Assembly: GCA_017463375.1 (NCBI GenBank)
Contig: JAFTPG010000061.1
Location: 1 to 36,322, forward strand
DNA length: 36,322 nt
From: Ruminococcus sp.
Lineage (GTDB): Bacteria > Bacillota > Clostridia > Oscillospirales > Ruminococcaceae
Direction: 5' to 3'
The translations under genes and the position numbers were made by a program. Shown in pieces: positions 27,060 through 35,376 of this stretch. The notes below the pieces were generated by a model that was given only the letters and a program-made list of their open reading frames with translations, searched no databases and was not told the DNA's origin. The first letter of the stretch is position 1, and each line of letters opens with the position of its first letter.

Positions 27060-28151
27060 ATGAAATTAGAAGGTCAGGTGCGAATCCCCTCAGGATGTGC
27101 GATTGCAGCTGTTATTTCCAAAGACGGAAACAGAATGTCCGGAGAGATGATTACAAATTCAATGAAACCGATGCATGACCGCTCCAACGGACTTGGCGGA
27201 GGCTTTGCAGGCTATGGAATTTATCCTGAATACAAGGATTTTTACGCATTGCATTTCTTTTTTGATGATCGAGCAACCCGGAAAAGCTGCGAGTTTTTTC
27301 TAAAAGAAAGATTTGAGATCGTGAAATCCGAAATGATCCCCACACGAAAGCTTGCTGCCATCACAGACGAGCCTGTTATATGGAGATACTTTGTTGCTCC
27401 GCTGAAATCAGTTCTTGCCTCGCTTCAGCTTGATGAAAAGGAATTTGTCGCAAGAACTGTCATGAAGATCAATACCGAAATAAACGGAGCTTATGTATTC
27501 TCCAGCGGTAAGAATATGGGAACATTCAAAGCTGTGGGCTTCCCCGAGGATGTCGGTGTATTTTATAAGCTTGAGGAATACGAGGGCTATTCATGGACTG
27601 CTCACGGACGTTATCCCACTAATACTCCCGGATGGTGGGGCGGAGCTCATCCGTTTACACTTCTTGACTATTCTATTGTTCACAACGGAGAGATCTCCTC
27701 GTATGACGCAAACCGCCGCTTCATAGAAATGTTCGGCTATAAATGCAATCTCCAGACCGACACCGAGGTAATCACCTATATCATGGATTATCTCATCCGT
27801 GTCCAGGGACTGACGCTGGAAGAGGCTGCAAATGTGATTGCGGCTCCGTTCTGGAGTACGATTGCTTCAAAGGATGAGGCTGAACGCCAGAAGCTCACAT
27901 ATCTGCGTACAGTATTTTCAAGTCTGCTTGTAACAGGTCCGTTTTCAATCGTACTCGGGTTCAGCGGCGGACTTATGGCTCTTAACGACCGCCTGAAGCT
28001 GCGTTCAATGGTGGTCGGAGAAAAGGACGATAAGGTGTACATTGCCAGCGAAGAAGCCACTATACGGGTAATGGAGCCGGAGGCTGAGAACATTTATGCT
28101 CCTGCCGGCGGAGAGCCTGTAATTATAAAAGTAAAGGAGGGCGCATTCTGA
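27060..28151 (+). CDS. Glutamate synthase, glutamine amidotransferase subunit (GltB N-terminal domain)
   Basis: This 363-residue stand-alone class II amidotransferase corresponds to the first domain of GltB, as in archaeal-type split glutamate synthases. It releases ammonia from glutamine for the partner synthase. The probable nucleophile is Cys13 after a 12-residue propeptide ending in RIPSG (then CAIAAVISKDG). Other motifs: MHDRSNGLGGGFAGYGIYPE, WTAHGRYPTNTPGWWGGAHP, SIVHNGEISSY and TDTEVITYIMDYL. GGAAGGG precedes the start. Its stop overlaps the next start (TGATG). The transcript begins in the H3 attenuator leader. Confidence 0.92.
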   Translation: MKLEGQVRIPSGCAIAAVISKDGNRMSGEMITNSMKPMHDRSNGLGGGFAGYGIYPEYKDFYALHFFFDDRATRKSCEFFLKERFEIVKSEMIPTRKLAAITDEPVIWRYFVAPLKSVLASLQLDEKEFVARTVMKINTEINGAYVFSSGKNMGTFKAVGFPEDVGVFYKLEEYEGYSWTAHGRYPTNTPGWWGGAHPFTLLDYSIVHNGEISSYDANRRFIEMFGYKCNLQTDTEVITYIMDYLIRVQGLTLEEAANVIAAPFWSTIASKDEAERQKLTYLRTVFSSLLVTGPFSIVLGFSGGLMALNDRLKLRSMVVGEKDDKVYIASEEATIRVMEPEAENIYAPAGGEPVIIKVKEGAF

Positions 28152-29656
28152 TGAGTGCAGAATTTATATATCCCGAATTTGAGGTTGTCAGAAATGACAG
28201 CCGCTGTACCGGATGCAGAGTTTGTGAGCGCCAGTGTGCAAACGAGGTTCATACCTTTGACGCAGAAAACGGCATTATGCTGAGCGATGAATTGAAGTGC
28301 GTAAACTGTCAGCGCTGCGTATCGCTTTGTCCGACAAGAGCGCTCAAAATCGTAAAAAGCGGCTGTACTCTGCGTGAAAATGCAAACTGGAAAAACGATA
28401 CCATCAGGGAGATCTACAAGCAGGCAAACAGCGGAGGAGTCCTCCTTTCTTCAATGGGAAATCCCAATTCGCTTCCTGTATACTGGGATAAGATCCTGAT
28501 CAATGCGTCTCAGGTAACCAATCCTCCCATCGACCCGCTGAGAGAGCCTATGGAGACTAAGGTTTTCCTCGGCAGGAAGCCCGGAAAAATGAGACGTGAT
28601 GAAAATGGCAGACTTGATTGCAGTCTGTCTCCTCAGCTTGAGCTTTCAATGCCCGTAATGTTTTCGGCAATGAGCTACGGCTCTATCAGCTATAACGCCC
28701 ATGAGTCGCTTGCAAGAGCTGCTGCGGAGCTTGGCATTCTCTACAATACGGGCGAAGGCGGACTGCATGAGGATTTCTACTGCTACGGCGAAAACACAAT
28801 AGTACAGGTTGCCTCCGGGCGATTCGGCGTTTACAAGAATTATCTTGAGGCAGGAGCTGCTATTGAAATCAAAATGGGTCAGGGAGCTAAACCGGGTATC
28901 GGCGGACATCTCCCCGGAGCTAAAATTGTCGGCGACGTTTCCCGTACCCGAATGATTCCCGAAGGCTCGGACGCTATTTCACCTGCACCTCATCATGATA
29001 TTTACTCTATTGAGGATCTGCGCCAGCTTGTATTCTCGCTGAAAGAAGCTACCGAGTACAAGAAGCCTGTGATCGTAAAGGTTGCCGCTGTACATAACAT
29101 TGCCGCCATCGCAAGCGGTATTGCACGAAGCGGAGCTGATATTATCGCTATTGACGGTTTCAGAGGAGGTACAGGCGCAGCTCCCACAAGGATCCGTGAC
29201 AATGTGGGAATCCCGATAGAGCTTGCACTTGCGTCCGTTGACCAGAGACTGCGTGACGAGGGAATCAGAAATAACGTTTCGCTTATAGTCGGAGGAAGTA
29301 TCCGCAGTGCCGCTGACGTTGTAAAAGCAATTGCACTCGGAGCCGATGCCTGCTATGTCGCAACTGCTGCGCTTCTGGCAATGGGCTGTCATCTCTGCCG
29401 TACCTGTCAGAGCGGCAAGTGTAACTGGGGTATTGCAACACAGCGTCCCGAGCTTGTAAAGAGGCTTAATCCCGATGTGGGCAGTGAGCGCCTTGTAAAT
29501 CTTATGAACGCATGGCGTCATGAAATCAAGGAGCTTATGGGCGGAATGGGTATCAATTCCATTGAAGTACTCAGAGGAAACCGTCTTATGCTGAGAGGCA
29601 TTGGTCTGACGCAGAAGGAACTTGAGATCCTCGGTATCTCTCATGCAGGCGAATAG
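28151..29656 (+). CDS. Glutamate synthase, FMN-binding catalytic subunit with ferredoxin domain
   Basis: This 501-residue central subunit of the split glutamate synthase makes glutamate from 2-oxoglutarate and ammonia. Residues 14-75 form a two-cluster ferredoxin domain (CTGCRVCERQC and CVNCQRCVSLCP). The FMN barrel follows, with PVMFSAMSYGSISYNAHESL, EGGLHEDFYCYG, KMGQGAKPGIGGHLPG and AIDGFRGGTGAAPTRIRDN. The cysteine run CHLCRTCQSGKCNWGIATQ corresponds to the 3Fe-4S site. No NAD(P)H-oxidising GltD is encoded next door, so electrons may come from ferredoxin or a distant GltD. It overlaps the amidotransferase gene by one base. Confidence 0.93.
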   Translation: MSAEFIYPEFEVVRNDSRCTGCRVCERQCANEVHTFDAENGIMLSDELKCVNCQRCVSLCPTRALKIVKSGCTLRENANWKNDTIREIYKQANSGGVLLSSMGNPNSLPVYWDKILINASQVTNPPIDPLREPMETKVFLGRKPGKMRRDENGRLDCSLSPQLELSMPVMFSAMSYGSISYNAHESLARAAAELGILYNTGEGGLHEDFYCYGENTIVQVASGRFGVYKNYLEAGAAIEIKMGQGAKPGIGGHLPGAKIVGDVSRTRMIPEGSDAISPAPHHDIYSIEDLRQLVFSLKEATEYKKPVIVKVAAVHNIAAIASGIARSGADIIAIDGFRGGTGAAPTRIRDNVGIPIELALASVDQRLRDEGIRNNVSLIVGGSIRSAADVVKAIALGADACYVATAALLAMGCHLCRTCQSGKCNWGIATQRPELVKRLNPDVGSERLVNLMNAWRHEIKELMGGMGINSIEVLRGNRLMLRGIGLTQKELEILGISHAGE

Positions 29657-29676
29657 CCGAAAGGAGGCATATAAAT

Positions 29677-30396
29677 ATGAAAATCAACGCTTGTAATTAT
29701 GATTACAAAAAGCTTAATGATATTATACGCCGTTCTGAGGAGAACTGCGAGATATCCGGCTGCTGCGGTCAGAGATTCATTGCCGCAGGTATGTCGGACA
29801 AAAGCATAACGATTGACGGAGTTCCCGGAAACGCACTCGGAGCATATCTCAACGGAGCTTCCATTACAGTAAATGCCAACGCACAGGACGCCGTTGGCGA
29901 TACCATGAACGAGGGCGAGATCATAATCCACGGAAACATCGGCGACGCAGCAGGTTATGCAATGCGCGGCGGAAAGATCTACGTCAAGGGAAATGCAGGC
30001 TACCGTGCCGGGATCCATATGAAGCAGTATGAGGATAAGGCTCCCGTAATGGTGATCGGCGGTACGGCAGGAAGCTTTCTCGGCGAATATCAGGCAGGCG
30101 GAGTCATTGTGGTTCTCGGTCTTGAAGCAAACAAGCAGCGCATTGTGGGAAATTTTCCATGCACAGGTATGCACGGCGGAAAAATGTTCCTCAGAGGAGA
30201 CTGCGCTGATATTAAGTTCCCCCGTCAGGTAACCGCAAGAAAAGCAGCTGCTGAGGATACCGAAGAAATAAGAAAGTATGTATCGGAATACTGCGCTTTG
30301 TTCGGATATGACACGGAGGATATAATGAACGCACCGTTTACGGTTGTGACTCCCGACAGCAAGAATCCGTATAAGCAGATGTACGTTGCAAACTGA
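29677..30396 (+). CDS. Glutamate synthase, GXGXG beta-helix subunit (GltB C-terminal domain)
   Basis: This 239-residue protein is made largely of the right-handed beta-helix repeats of the GltB C-terminal domain: GVPGNALGAYLNGASITV, NAQDAVGDTMNEGEIIIHGN, IGDAAGYAMRGGKIYVKGN and GTAGSFLGEYQAGGVIVVLG. In whole GltB this domain holds the other two together and shapes the ammonia channel. It is the third gene of the operon, 20 bp after the FMN subunit, with AAAGGAGG upstream. The operon ends in a hairpin shared with the convergent deacetylase gene. Confidence 0.92.
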   Translation: MKINACNYDYKKLNDIIRRSEENCEISGCCGQRFIAAGMSDKSITIDGVPGNALGAYLNGASITVNANAQDAVGDTMNEGEIIIHGNIGDAAGYAMRGGKIYVKGNAGYRAGIHMKQYEDKAPVMVIGGTAGSFLGEYQAGGVIVVLGLEANKQRIVGNFPCTGMHGGKMFLRGDCADIKFPRQVTARKAAAEDTEEIRKYVSEYCALFGYDTEDIMNAPFTVVTPDSKNPYKQMYVAN

Positions 30397-30413
30397 AATT
30401 ATAGCTTGAAAAA

Positions 30414-30447
30414 GGGCTGCTGCACCTTGATGCCGGTGCAGCAGCCC
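30414..30447 (-). terminator. Terminator between glutamate synthase and deacetylase genes
   Basis: A 13-bp perfect stem (GGGCTGCTGCACC / GGTGCAGCAGCCC) has an 8-nt loop. Read on the minus strand it is followed by TTTTT, so it primarily ends the convergent deacetylase gene. The GC-rich stem may also slow plus-strand transcription. Confidence 0.85.
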
Positions 30448-30455
30448 TGACTGTG

Positions 30456-31742
30456 TTATTGAGATTTAAAAAGCATATTTCTCATCAGACATAAATCAAG
30501 AGAATCAATACAGCCGTCCTCGTATAGATCTCCTGCGCTCCAGTCGGTGAGAGTCTGGGCACGGAGGAGATACTGCTGCATCATCACAACATCAGCAACA
30601 GTGAACTCACCGTCGGCATTTACGTCGCCGGAAACGGATTCTGCCGGAGCTTCCTTAATGAGAATATCAAGACTTGTCATGGTCATAGTTCCGCTGTAGG
30701 GAAGGATATACATTCGGTCGAGGTCTGTATATTCAACGCCGTTTTCGCTGAGAGCGTTCTGAATATCCTCAGCCAGGAAGCATGCACGTTCGCCGTTATA
30801 ATAGGTTGGCTTGATGGTGTACCACAGCGAGGTGCCTCCCGACCATTTCTGAAGCACAACTACGGGAGGATAAATTCCCTCGCAGTCAGCCTCAAGTGCG
30901 TAGGAATCACCCAGCTGAGCAAGCTCGTTCCGGTCGAGTACAGTATTTTCGCTCCAGCCCGACCAGCTTCCGTCTCCGGTAATCTCGCCGGAAAAGAGGT
31001 TCTTGTAATCGGTATAATCACTGCACGGATACTTTGTAACCTCACTGTAGAGCAGAGTTTCTTTGGGAGTCTCGCCCTGACGCTCGAACAGCTCCGTAAG
31101 AGTTACAAATTCGTAGCCGTCCTCAATGAGAGCAGGAATAATGATTTCAAGAGCGTCAACTGTCTGGTAATTGCCTGCGGAATCGTGAAGGAGCACGATC
31201 AGACCGTCCTTAGCGGCAGAAAGAACAGCGTCAGCACGCTCCTGAGTGGTTACATCGTCCATATAGTCATTGCAGCCGACGCCGCAGATAAAGGGAAGGT
31301 CAATGACGTCGTACATATTCTGACTTGTATCAATGAACGGCGGACGGAAAAACTTAGTGTGCTCGCCTGTGATTTCAAAGACATAATCGTCTACATACTG
31401 AATTTCAGCAAGAAGCTCTTCATCGGACATATCCGACATATTTGAGTGAGTTTTCGAGTGATTGTTGATTTCGCAGCCCATGTCGTAGGCACGTTTTACT
31501 GTGACAGCGCTCTCATCGTTGATATTGTTTCCGATAAGGAAGAACGAGCCTACTGCCCCGTACTTTTCAAGAACGTCAAGAACATCGTTTGTTGTAGTAG
31601 TGTTAGGTCCGTCATCGAAAGTAAGAGCGATCAGCTTATCCGGCTCGGTTACGTCGGACGACGCAGCAGAAGAAAACGAAGCAAGCATGTTCAGTGATAA
31701 AGCAGCACTGACAGCATACGATATCAGATTTTTCAGTTTCAT
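30456..31742 (-). CDS. Secreted CE4 polysaccharide deacetylase with C-terminal dockerin
   Basis: This 428-residue modular enzyme has a signal peptide (about 1-27, cleavage near ASFSSA-ASS), a NodB/CE4 domain (about 33-220), a beta-rich middle module (about 230-365) and a type I dockerin (about 368-428). CE4 motifs are complete: TFDDGPN (Asp43-Asp44), the metal histidines His95/His99 in NHSKTH, FRPPF (133-136) and LLHDS (His186). The dockerin shows two calcium-binding repeats, DVNADGEFTVAD and DLYEDGCIDSLD. Likely substrates are acetylated xylan or peptidoglycan/chitin-type sugars. The dockerin implies docking to a cohesin of a cellulosome or cell-surface scaffold. The middle module resembles carbohydrate-binding beta-sandwich domains but I cannot name it. 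Confidence 0.92.
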   Translation of the reverse strand: MKLKNLISYAVSAALSLNMLASFSSAASSDVTEPDKLIALTFDDGPNTTTTNDVLDVLEKYGAVGSFFLIGNNINDESAVTVKRAYDMGCEINNHSKTHSNMSDMSDEELLAEIQYVDDYVFEITGEHTKFFRPPFIDTSQNMYDVIDLPFICGVGCNDYMDDVTTQERADAVLSAAKDGLIVLLHDSAGNYQTVDALEIIIPALIEDGYEFVTLTELFERQGETPKETLLYSEVTKYPCSDYTDYKNLFSGEITGDGSWSGWSENTVLDRNELAQLGDSYALEADCEGIYPPVVVLQKWSGGTSLWYTIKPTYYNGERACFLAEDIQNALSENGVEYTDLDRMYILPYSGTMTMTSLDILIKEAPAESVSGDVNADGEFTVADVVMMQQYLLRAQTLTDWSAGDLYEDGCIDSLDLCLMRNMLFKSQ

Positions 31743-31775
31743 GGCAACTCGATCCTTTCAAAATATATTGATTAC

Positions 31776-31804
31776 AGTATATCACAGAATTTACACAATT
31801 TCAA
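31776..31804 (-). promoter_or_regulatory. Promoter of the dockerin deacetylase
   Basis: On the minus strand TTGAAA (31804-31799), a 17-nt spacer and TATACT (31781-31776) with an extended TGA precede the start by about 35 nt. Confidence 0.65.
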
Positions 31805-31843
31805 CAGCATAATTTGTTAGCATCCTAAAACTTTCCAAAGGTA

Positions 31844-31872
31844 TTGACAGACTGTAAATAATCGGTTATAAT
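31844..31872 (+). promoter_or_regulatory. Sigma-A promoter of the manganese riboswitch
   Basis: TTGACA (31844-31849) and TATAAT (31867-31872) are perfect, 17 nt apart. The start point would be about 31880, just before the aptamer. Confidence 0.87.
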
Positions 31873-31894
31873 ATAAGCATAACAACTGAATATT

Positions 31895-31980
31895 CCTGAT
31901 GAGGGAGTAGTGGCGCAAAAGCGTGGCAAGTCAACATCCTGACGTTTTCGTCTGGCTTGTCTTAAATAACGAGACTCATG
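31895..31980 (+). promoter_or_regulatory. yybP-ykoY family manganese riboswitch aptamer
   Basis: The layout matches the yybP-ykoY class. A 5' P1 arm ATGAG leads into GGGAGTAG, then a short GGCG-caaa-GCG-type hairpin. Next comes GGCAAGTCAACA, a GACG-tttt-CGTC hairpin, TGGCTTGTC closing the long helix, and ACGAGACTCAT closing P1. In this class Mn2+ bridges two loops and stabilises P1. The 3' P1 strand (CTCAT) is also the 5' arm of the following terminator, so metal binding should prevent termination (an ON switch). Identification is by motif order. I did not run a covariance model. Confidence 0.82.
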
Positions 31981-32017
31981 TATTGCAACATAGCTGTACA
32001 TGGAGTCTTTATTTTTT
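31972..32017 (+). terminator. Expression-platform terminator of the manganese riboswitch
   Basis: AGACTCATGTA pairs with TACATGGAGTCT (one bulge) and is followed by TTTATTTTTTT. Its 5' arm overlaps the 3' P1 strand of the aptamer, giving mutually exclusive folds. Confidence 0.82.
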
Positions 32018-32055
32018 TCCGGATACAGCTTATGAAAGTTGTATCCGGATTTTTT
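32018..32055 (+). terminator. Second terminator immediately after the riboswitch
   Basis: A 10-bp perfect stem (TCCGGATACA 32018-32027, TGTATCCGGA 32040-32049) is followed by TTTTTT. It directly abuts the riboswitch terminator, with no gene between them. The remaining gap to 32151 shows no convincing gene. Confidence 0.85.
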
Positions 32056-32151
32056 GTTATCCTGAGCTAACTTTGAATTGTGGAAAATGCTGAATGCAGC
32101 AGCTCTTACAGCGGAAGGTTTTGTAAGAAATGCTATAATTTCAATCAGTAA

Positions 32152-32180
32152 TTGACAATCGGATGAAGCTGCGGTATAAT
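32152..32180 (+). promoter_or_regulatory. Sigma-A promoter of the ABC transporter
   Basis: TTGACA (32152-32157), a 17-nt spacer and TATAAT (32175-32180), about 40 nt before the ATPase start. It makes the transporter independent of the riboswitch transcript. Confidence 0.83.
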
Positions 32181-32221
32181 GAATACATGTTCAATTGTTC
32201 ATACAAGAAAGGGTTGGTGTT

Positions 32222-32920
32222 ATGTTTCTGGAAATCAGTAAAATCAAAAAGCATTTCGGTGAAGGCGAAAGCAGAGTAGAGGTACTCAAGGGTATTGACG
32301 TAGGTATCGAAAAGGGTGAAATCTGTGTACTGCTTGGAGCATCAGGTTCGGGAAAGTCGACGCTTCTCAATATTATCGGAGGTATAGACAGTGCCGACAG
32401 CGGTTATATTGCAATCAACGGCGAAAAGACTGCCGATATGAATGAAAAGGCACTGACTATGTACCGCAGAAAGCATCTCGGGTATATTTTTCAGATGTAC
32501 AATTTGATTCCAAATCTGAATATTAAAGAGAATGTCGAAGTTGGAGCATATCTCAGCGACAATCCTCTTAATGTAGATGAAATTCTCCACACACTTGGAC
32601 TTTATGAGCATCGTCATAAGCTTCCGAATCAGCTTTCGGGCGGTCAGCAGCAGAGAACTGCAATCGGACGCGCAATTGTAAAAAATCCAGATATTCTTCT
32701 CTGCGACGAGCCTACAGGCGCTCTCGATTACAATACCTCCAAGGAGATCCTCAAGCTCATTGAGGAGATAAACAAAAAGTACGGCAATACTGTTGTGATG
32801 GTTACTCACAACGACGCTATCAAGAATATGGCAGACAGAGTAATTACTCTGCGTGACGGAATGATCCGTAAGAATTATCTAAATGAGAAGAAAATTCCCG
32901 CAGCTGAGCTTGATTGGTAA
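32222..32920 (+). CDS. ABC transporter ATP-binding protein (MacB/LolD type)
   Basis: This 232-residue ATPase has Walker A GASGSGKST (39-47), Q-loop IFQMYN (about 89-94), signature LSGGQQQR (138-145), Walker B ILLCDEP (158-164) and the switch VTHND (His196). Its closest family is the MacB/LolD/BceA-like group that pairs with FtsX-type permeases. That group works in mechanotransmission, lipid or peptide removal and antimicrobial resistance rather than ordinary solute import. The permease follows after 15 bp. I start at MFLEIS (32222); an upstream in-frame ATG at 32195 has no ribosome site. It is driven by its own consensus promoter. Confidence 0.93.
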   Translation: MFLEISKIKKHFGEGESRVEVLKGIDVGIEKGEICVLLGASGSGKSTLLNIIGGIDSADSGYIAINGEKTADMNEKALTMYRRKHLGYIFQMYNLIPNLNIKENVEVGAYLSDNPLNVDEILHTLGLYEHRHKLPNQLSGGQQQRTAIGRAIVKNPDILLCDEPTGALDYNTSKEILKLIEEINKKYGNTVVMVTHNDAIKNMADRVITLRDGMIRKNYLNEKKIPAAELDW

Positions 32921-32935
32921 GGAGGAGGTACGGCA

Positions 32936-35188
32936 ATGAAAAATCCACTTATCAAAAGACTTCCGAGAGAGCTTAAAAGCGAGGCAGGAAAATATATCGT
33001 ACTCTTTCTGTTCATTACCATTATGACCGGATTTGTTTCGGGATTCCTCGTGGCGTCGGGAAGCATGTCGGAAGCCTATGACGAAAGCTTTGAGAAATAC
33101 AATATCGAGGACGGCAATTTCGAGCTGGTGAGCGAGGCTGATGAAGCCCTTATCGGAACTCTTGAAAAGGAAGATGTAACGATTTATGAAAACTTCTACA
33201 TAGAAAGAGAAACCGATGATATCGACAGCAATCTGCGGATCTTCAAAATCCGTGAGGAGGTCAATAAGGCTTGCGTAATGGAGGGAGAGCTTCCCGATAG
33301 TGCAGATGAAATAGCCGTTGACAGAATGTATGCGGACAATAATAAAATTTCCGTAGGCGATAAAATTTCCGTGGAAGGAACAGAGCTTACTGTCTCAGGA
33401 CTCGTTGCTTTTTCGGATTACAGTGCACTTTTTTCCAGCCAGTCGGATATGATGTTCGACGCAATGAAATTCAGTGTTGCGGCAGTGACGGAAGAAGGCT
33501 TTGCAGAGCTCGGCGAGAATGGTCTGCATTTCAGCTACTCATGGAAGTACGATAATCCTCCTGCTGATGATATTCAGGCGAAGGAGCTGTCAGACGACTT
33601 TCTTGAGGTTCTTTCTGCCAATGCAGCTCTGACGGACTATGTTCCGCAGTACCTGAATCAGGCGATTAATTTTGCGGGAAATGATATAGGCAGAGACAAC
33701 ATGATTTTTGCCGTGTTCCTTTACGTTGTAATGGGCATTATTGCATTCATCTTTGCAATCACCACCAGTAATACTATTACTAAGGAAGCCGCAGTTATCG
33801 GTACGCTCAGAGCCTCAGGCTATACCAAAGGCGAGATTCTACGCCACTATCTTGCAATGCCGGTGCTGGTAACTCTTATTTCAGCAGTTGTCGGAAATAT
33901 TCTCGGATACACTATTTTTGAAGACATCGGCGCAGATATGTATTATTCAAGCTACAGCCTGCCGACCTATGAGACTCTGTGGAATATGGACGCATTTATC
34001 AAGACTACTGTGATTCCTGTAATTCTGATGACTGTGATCAATTTTGCAATTCTCGTAAACAAGCTGAGTCTCTCACCGCTGAAATTCATCCGCCGTGACC
34101 TGAGCAAGAAGCAGAAGAAAAAGGCATTTAAGCTGAATACAAAAATCGGGATCATGAAGCGTTTCAGACTGAGGATTATATTCCAGAATATGCCGAACTA
34201 TATTACTATTGTGATCGGTATTTTTATGGCGAACGTAATACTTCTCTTCGGAACGGCTTTCCCTCCGCTTTTTGAAAAGTATCAGGACGATATTGTCTCA
34301 AACATGATCTGCGAGTATCAGTATATTCTGAAAGCTCCTGCCGAAACGGAGACGGACGGTGCAGAGAAATTCTGTGCAGGCGGACTTGTAACCATCGAGG
34401 GCAGACTCAAAAGCGAGGATGTTTCACTTTTCGGAATCTCAGCCGGAAGTGAATACATTGACATTGATTTCGGAGCGGACAGCGTGTATATATCGGATGC
34501 TTATTCGGAGAAATTTGATGTCTCAGAAGGCGATACAATTACTCTGAAAGAGGAGTTCACTGGCAGGGAGTACAGCTTCACAGTGGAAGGAACATACGAT
34601 TATCCCGCAGGAATAGCTGTATTCATGAGCCGTGAGATGTTCAGCGAAACATTTGGATACGACGCTGAATATTTCAACGGATATTTCTCTGATAACGAGA
34701 TTACCGATATTGACGAGAAGCTCATAGCAGCAAAGATCACGGAGGATGACCTCACCAAAACCTCACGGCAGATGCTTCTTTCGATGGGAAGCATGATGGA
34801 TCTGCTCTCGGTATTCGGTGTAGTAATGTTCATGCTGATAATCTATCTGCTCTCGAAAATTATCATTGAGAAGAATTCCCAGTCGATCTCAATGACCAAG
34901 ATTCTCGGCTATACAAATAACGAAATAAGCGGACTGTATATCATGTCCACAAGCATAGTGGTTATCGGTTCATCTATTCTCACCATGCCGCTTGTAAATG
35001 CTGTAATGAAGCTGCTGTGCGAAGTAATGCTGTCGCAGTTCCCGGGCTGGCTGCCGTATTACGTTCCGATGACAGTGTTTGTGAAAATAGCCGCTGCCGG
35101 TATCGCTGCTTACGCTGTGATCGCATGGATGCAGTTCAGGAGAGTGAAGAAAATTCCGCTTAACATAGCATTGAAAAATGTTGAGTAA
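32936..35188 (+). CDS. ABC transporter permease with duplicated FtsX-like domains
   Basis: This 750-residue membrane protein is the partner of the preceding ATPase. Predicted membrane segments lie near residues 18-42, 258-283, 304-330, 355-378, 422-444, 624-645, 668-697 and 711-733. Two large extracytoplasmic domains (about 43-255 and 445-620) each precede an FtsX-type membrane block. This is the arrangement of long DUF/FtsX permeases in Firmicutes. The substrate is unknown. Possibilities are peptide or antibiotic resistance, or an envelope-stress function. A response regulator gene lies 0.8 kb downstream, which would fit two-component control, but a separate promoter and a flavoprotein gene intervene. 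Confidence 0.9.
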   Translation: MKNPLIKRLPRELKSEAGKYIVLFLFITIMTGFVSGFLVASGSMSEAYDESFEKYNIEDGNFELVSEADEALIGTLEKEDVTIYENFYIERETDDIDSNLRIFKIREEVNKACVMEGELPDSADEIAVDRMYADNNKISVGDKISVEGTELTVSGLVAFSDYSALFSSQSDMMFDAMKFSVAAVTEEGFAELGENGLHFSYSWKYDNPPADDIQAKELSDDFLEVLSANAALTDYVPQYLNQAINFAGNDIGRDNMIFAVFLYVVMGIIAFIFAITTSNTITKEAAVIGTLRASGYTKGEILRHYLAMPVLVTLISAVVGNILGYTIFEDIGADMYYSSYSLPTYETLWNMDAFIKTTVIPVILMTVINFAILVNKLSLSPLKFIRRDLSKKQKKKAFKLNTKIGIMKRFRLRIIFQNMPNYITIVIGIFMANVILLFGTAFPPLFEKYQDDIVSNMICEYQYILKAPAETETDGAEKFCAGGLVTIEGRLKSEDVSLFGISAGSEYIDIDFGADSVYISDAYSEKFDVSEGDTITLKEEFTGREYSFTVEGTYDYPAGIAVFMSREMFSETFGYDAEYFNGYFSDNEITDIDEKLIAAKITEDDLTKTSRQMLLSMGSMMDLLSVFGVVMFMLIIYLLSKIIIEKNSQSISMTKILGYTNNEISGLYIMSTSIVVIGSSILTMPLVNAVMKLLCEVMLSQFPGWLPYYVPMTVFVKIAAAGIAAYAVIAWMQFRRVKKIPLNIALKNVE

Positions 35189-35198
35189 ATAAATCAAG

Positions 35199-35235
35199 GA
35201 GCGCTGACAGTGAGATATGCCGGCGCTCTTTTTTT
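35199..35235 (+). terminator. Terminator of the ABC transporter operon
   Basis: GAGCGC (35199-35204) pairs with GCGCTC (35223-35228), extended inward by a wobble, and is followed by TTTTTTT (35229-35235), starting 10 bp after the permease stop. Confidence 0.82.
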
Positions 35236-35310
35236 CGGTCAGAGGTTGAACATCCTGCATAAAAAGAAAATCATGTTTTTGTATATGCTTACAAATATTA
35301 TTTGCAGTAA

Positions 35311-35339
35311 TTGAGAATAAGAATGAAGTGTGTTATAAT
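35311..35339 (+). promoter_or_regulatory. Promoter of the flavodoxin-fold gene
   Basis: TTGAGA (35311-35316), a 17-nt spacer and TATAAT (35334-35339), about 40 nt before the start codon. Confidence 0.7.
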
Positions 35340-35376
35340 ATATTTTACTAAATTATTGAAACAGGAGATGTTATTT

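Noticed and set aside
32087-32155. 22-codon frame between the riboswitch terminators and the ABC promoter
   Set aside because: There is only a weak GGA upstream and no recognisable sequence. It may be a remnant of a lost gene but cannot be supported.
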